Of a stretch of DNA of 20,296 nucleotides, positions 18,441 through 20,296 are shown in pieces. This DNA comes from Guillardia theta CCMP2712 (Eukaryota; Cryptophyceae; Pyrenomonadales; Geminigeraceae), in NCBI RefSeq assembly GCF_000315625.1, contig NW_005434354.1, positions 787 to 21,082 of the forward strand, in the 5' to 3' direction. Position numbers and translations under genes: made by a program. The notes beneath the pieces are model-generated. The model was not told the origin of the DNA. It saw only the letters and a list, made by a program, of their open reading frames with translations, and did not search any database. Each line of letters begins with the position of its first letter. The stretch's first letter is position 1.

Positions 18441-20201
18441 ATGGCATCGCATGTTCCTCGACCCCCTCAGTCTGTTCCTCCACATGCCCCACATGCTCCG
18501 GTAAGCTCAGAACGTCCTCTTGCTCCTCCTTTGCTCACACCTTCTCCTACAGCCTCCTGTTCGCAGCCAAACTTCGCTCCCTACCGAAGCTGCTCCTCGT
18601 CCGCCGAGGTCTGCCTCCTCCGCATTGTTCAGCTGTTCCTGACATGCTGGCAGCGCACCGGGAGCAGAAACTTCGAGGTCCTCCCACCCTCCTGGTCGTC
18701 GAACTTAGTGACAGGTAGCGCAGGCTTGAAGCTTTGGCGTTCAAAGTCATGCGACTTAATCGCCCTTCCTTCCACCAGGTCCCATCCTCCTTCATCCTCC
18801 CCTTCTCCCTCCCCCATCCTCCTCTCCTTTCTCCTCCTCCTCTTCTCTTGTACCTCAACGACCTCCTCTTCTTGACCTGGTCGCGATCACTTCCTGCTCC
18901 CTCTCTCCTCCTGGTCATCAACCCTCTGCCCATTTCCCTTGTCCTGGTCTTCTCTCCTCCTCCTCCTCCTCCTCCTCCTCCTCCTCCTCCTCCTCCTCCT
19001 CCTCCTCCTCCTCCTCCTCCTCCTCCTCCTCTCCTGCTCGCTGTATCTGATTGTATATCAGGCTGGTTTCACCGCCGGGCTGCAAGCGCTCAGGGAGACT
19101 GCGAGCGATCAAGCAGAGCAGGCGACCGGTCACCTTCCTCATTCCGATGCAGAAGGATGTCCCAGCGAGAACCTCCTCCTCCCCACTGTAAGCCTCCCGT
19201 CTCCGCCCTCCCCCTTCCCCGTCCTCCGTTCCCTCTGCCCGTGCTTGAGTCTCGCTACACCCTCCTCCTTCCAGCACCTCCTCCTCCTCTCCTCCTCATC
19301 ATCATCGTGTCTACCAGCTCGTCCCTTCACTTTCGCTCTTGCAGGGCTTCGGCAACATCTACTTAGGAGAAACCTTCACTGCTTACATCAGCGCTTGGTG
19401 ACCGTTCTACCTCCTCCTTCCTCCTTCCTCCTTCCGTTCCTCCCTCCTCCCTCCTCCCCGTCCGCCCCTCCTCCTCCTGTTTTCCATTTCTCTTATCTCC
19501 TCGCTGCTCCCTCACTTCTCCTCCTCCTGCTTGCCAACCTTCCCTCCCACACCTTCTGTGACTGTCGCTACAAACGTCTGCTGAGTTCTGAATGTTGGGA
19601 GCAGCAACACAAGTGGTAGCCGGCTGATGCGGCTAGAGATCAGGTATGTCACTCTCCTCCTCCCCCTCCTCATCCTCATCCTCGTTCTTCTCCTCCTCCT
19701 CCTCCTCCTCATTCCCTCTACCGCCTGACCCCTCCGTAACTTCCTCCTCCGCCCCTTCCTCATCACCTTTCTCCTCCTCCCTCACTCTCCTCCCTCGCAG
19801 GGCAGAAATCCAGACGGGCACCAAGCGCGTCCCGCTGCTGGACGGCAAGCCGGTGCTGCCGCATGCAAGGATGCGCCGCGGGAGCTGATGGGGGGGAGCA
19901 GGAGACTGTGCTGGCGCAGTTCGAGTCCAACCAGCAAGTTGACTACATCGTGTCCCACGAGCTGAAGGAAGCAGGTGAAGGGAGGGGGGGAGGAGGAGGA
20001 GGAGGAGGAGGAGGAGGAGGAGGAGGAGGAGGTTGAAAGGACTGGTGAAGTTGTGATAGGTGTGCACATAATGATTTGCTCGGGAAGCTACCTGGATGCT
20101 TCAGGGGAGGAGAAGAAGGTAAGGGGGAGGGGTCCTGCCTCCTTATCCTCGACTTCTCATATCCTTTCTCTCGTCAGGTCCGACAATACTTCAAGTTCCA
20201 G
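18441..20201 (+). CDS. TRAPPC13: TRAPP complex subunit 13, N-terminal part (runs off the right edge)
   Basis: Eleven exons join in phase: 18441-18500, 18553-18608, 18654-18677, 18724-18778, 19062-19187, 19345-19397, 19605-19643, 19801-19852, 19902-19974, 20060-20118 and 20178-20201. The N terminus is Pro-rich. After it the TRAPPC13 landmarks follow in order: EALAFKVMRLNRPSF (animal proteins have LLALKVMRL), ENLLLPTGFGNIYLGETF, TAYISA, AEIQTGTKRV, VDYIVSHELKEAG, VHIMICSGSYLDASGEEKK and VRQYFKFQ. The first part of the protein is expected to form an Ig-like beta domain. TRAPPC13 belongs to the metazoan-type TRAPPIII Rab1 exchange complex and acts at ER-Golgi and autophagy membranes. The short introns are 45-59 nt; the others (85-283 nt) carry CTC or GGA tracts. 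Exon 3 is only 24 nt. The last donor is at 20202, and the rest lies beyond the window. Confidence 0.88.
18953..19031. repeat. (CTC)n microsatellite in TRAPPC13 intron 4
   Basis: About 25 uninterrupted CTC/TCC trinucleotides in the 283-nt fourth intron (18779-19061), just before the GCTG of exon 5. It generates spurious poly-Leu, poly-Pro and poly-Glu frames on both strands. Confidence 0.95.
19670..19798. repeat. CTC-rich intron 7 tract
   Basis: Imperfect CTC/TCC-rich sequence, interrupted by CAT and TTC triplets, fills the 157-nt intron 7 (19644-19800). It ends in a CTCGCAG acceptor. Introns 5, 6 and the start of intron 11 have the same composition. Confidence 0.8.
19990..20033. repeat. (GGA)n microsatellite in TRAPPC13 intron 9
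   Basis: About 14 GGA/AGG trinucleotides in the 85-nt ninth intron. It has opposite strand polarity to the CTC-rich tracts of the gene's other introns, so the two are complementary within one transcript. Confidence 0.95.
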
Positions 20202-20296
20202 GTTCCACTCTCTTCCTCCTCCACCTCCTCCTTATCCTCATGCTCCTCCTCCTCCTCTTCATCCTCCTCCTTCTCCTCTCCTGCCTCCTCCGCCCT

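Noticed and set aside
18918-19277. Minus-strand poly-Glu frame
   Set aside because: It is the reverse complement of the same CTC tract, inside an intron and exon 5 of TRAPPC13.
18734-19619. Long plus-strand frames with poly-Pro and poly-Leu runs
   Set aside because: They read through the (CTC)n microsatellite; the real coding here is the short TRAPPC13 exons in other phases.
19633-20069. Minus-strand Ser/Leu/Glu-run frames
   Set aside because: They are antisense to CTC- and GGA-rich TRAPPC13 introns and have no protein-like composition.

Overview
The window is nuclear DNA of a eukaryote, most likely a small-genome unicellular alga or other protist. It has spliced genes with very short GT-AG introns (about 30-60 nt, some longer and pyrimidine-rich), a mitochondrial ribosomal protein, a TRAPP-complex subunit, and a LINE-type retrotransposon. 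There are no operons or Shine-Dalgarno-type features. A cryptophyte such as Guillardia would fit the compact introns and CTC-rich intron sequence, but I cannot prove that from sequence alone. All gene models below come from joining exons by eye in a consistent reading phase. No transcript data were available.

Layout. 1-6850 (minus): a non-LTR retrotransposon with an AP-type endonuclease followed by a reverse transcriptase, split in two by a frame change at RT motif A; its 3' region carries a 60-bp tandem repeat. 6970-8090 (plus): an unrecognised single-copy-looking gene, probably with one 50-nt intron near its 3' end. 8087-8365 (minus): a possible small tail-to-tail ORF. 8366-9260: gene-free CACCC-rich DNA with a hairpin. 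9261-10330: a gene-free, very GC- and CpG-rich block. 10431-12257 (minus): a seven-exon gene for a membrane-anchored putative sugar O-methyltransferase, with one apparent single-base frame error. 12420-14020: gene-free, partly CACCC-rich. 14121-14657 (plus): an unrecognised acidic ORF. 14760-15310: a second GC/CpG-rich block. 15409-16470 (plus): mitochondrial ribosomal protein bL19 (MRPL19) in about six exons. 16618-17649 (minus): an eight-exon, 233-residue predicted membrane protein that I do not recognise. 17650-18440: a purine-rich minisatellite spacer. 18441 to the right edge (plus): the N-terminal part of TRAPPC13, eleven exons, running out of the window.

The genes look like unrelated housekeeping and accessory genes packed closely together rather than one system. 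bL19m and the membrane-protein gene are convergent (about 150 bp between stop codons), and the membrane-protein gene and TRAPPC13 are divergent. The most useful results are the reconstructed exon structures: the obvious long open frames in the right-hand third are mostly low-complexity shadows, while the real genes lie in short exons. I found no convincing new defence or multi-gene system. The points worth a second look are the broken LINE, the single-base lesion in the methyltransferase, the 30-32-nt introns, the complementary CTC/GGA tracts inside TRAPPC13, and the paired GC-rich blocks.
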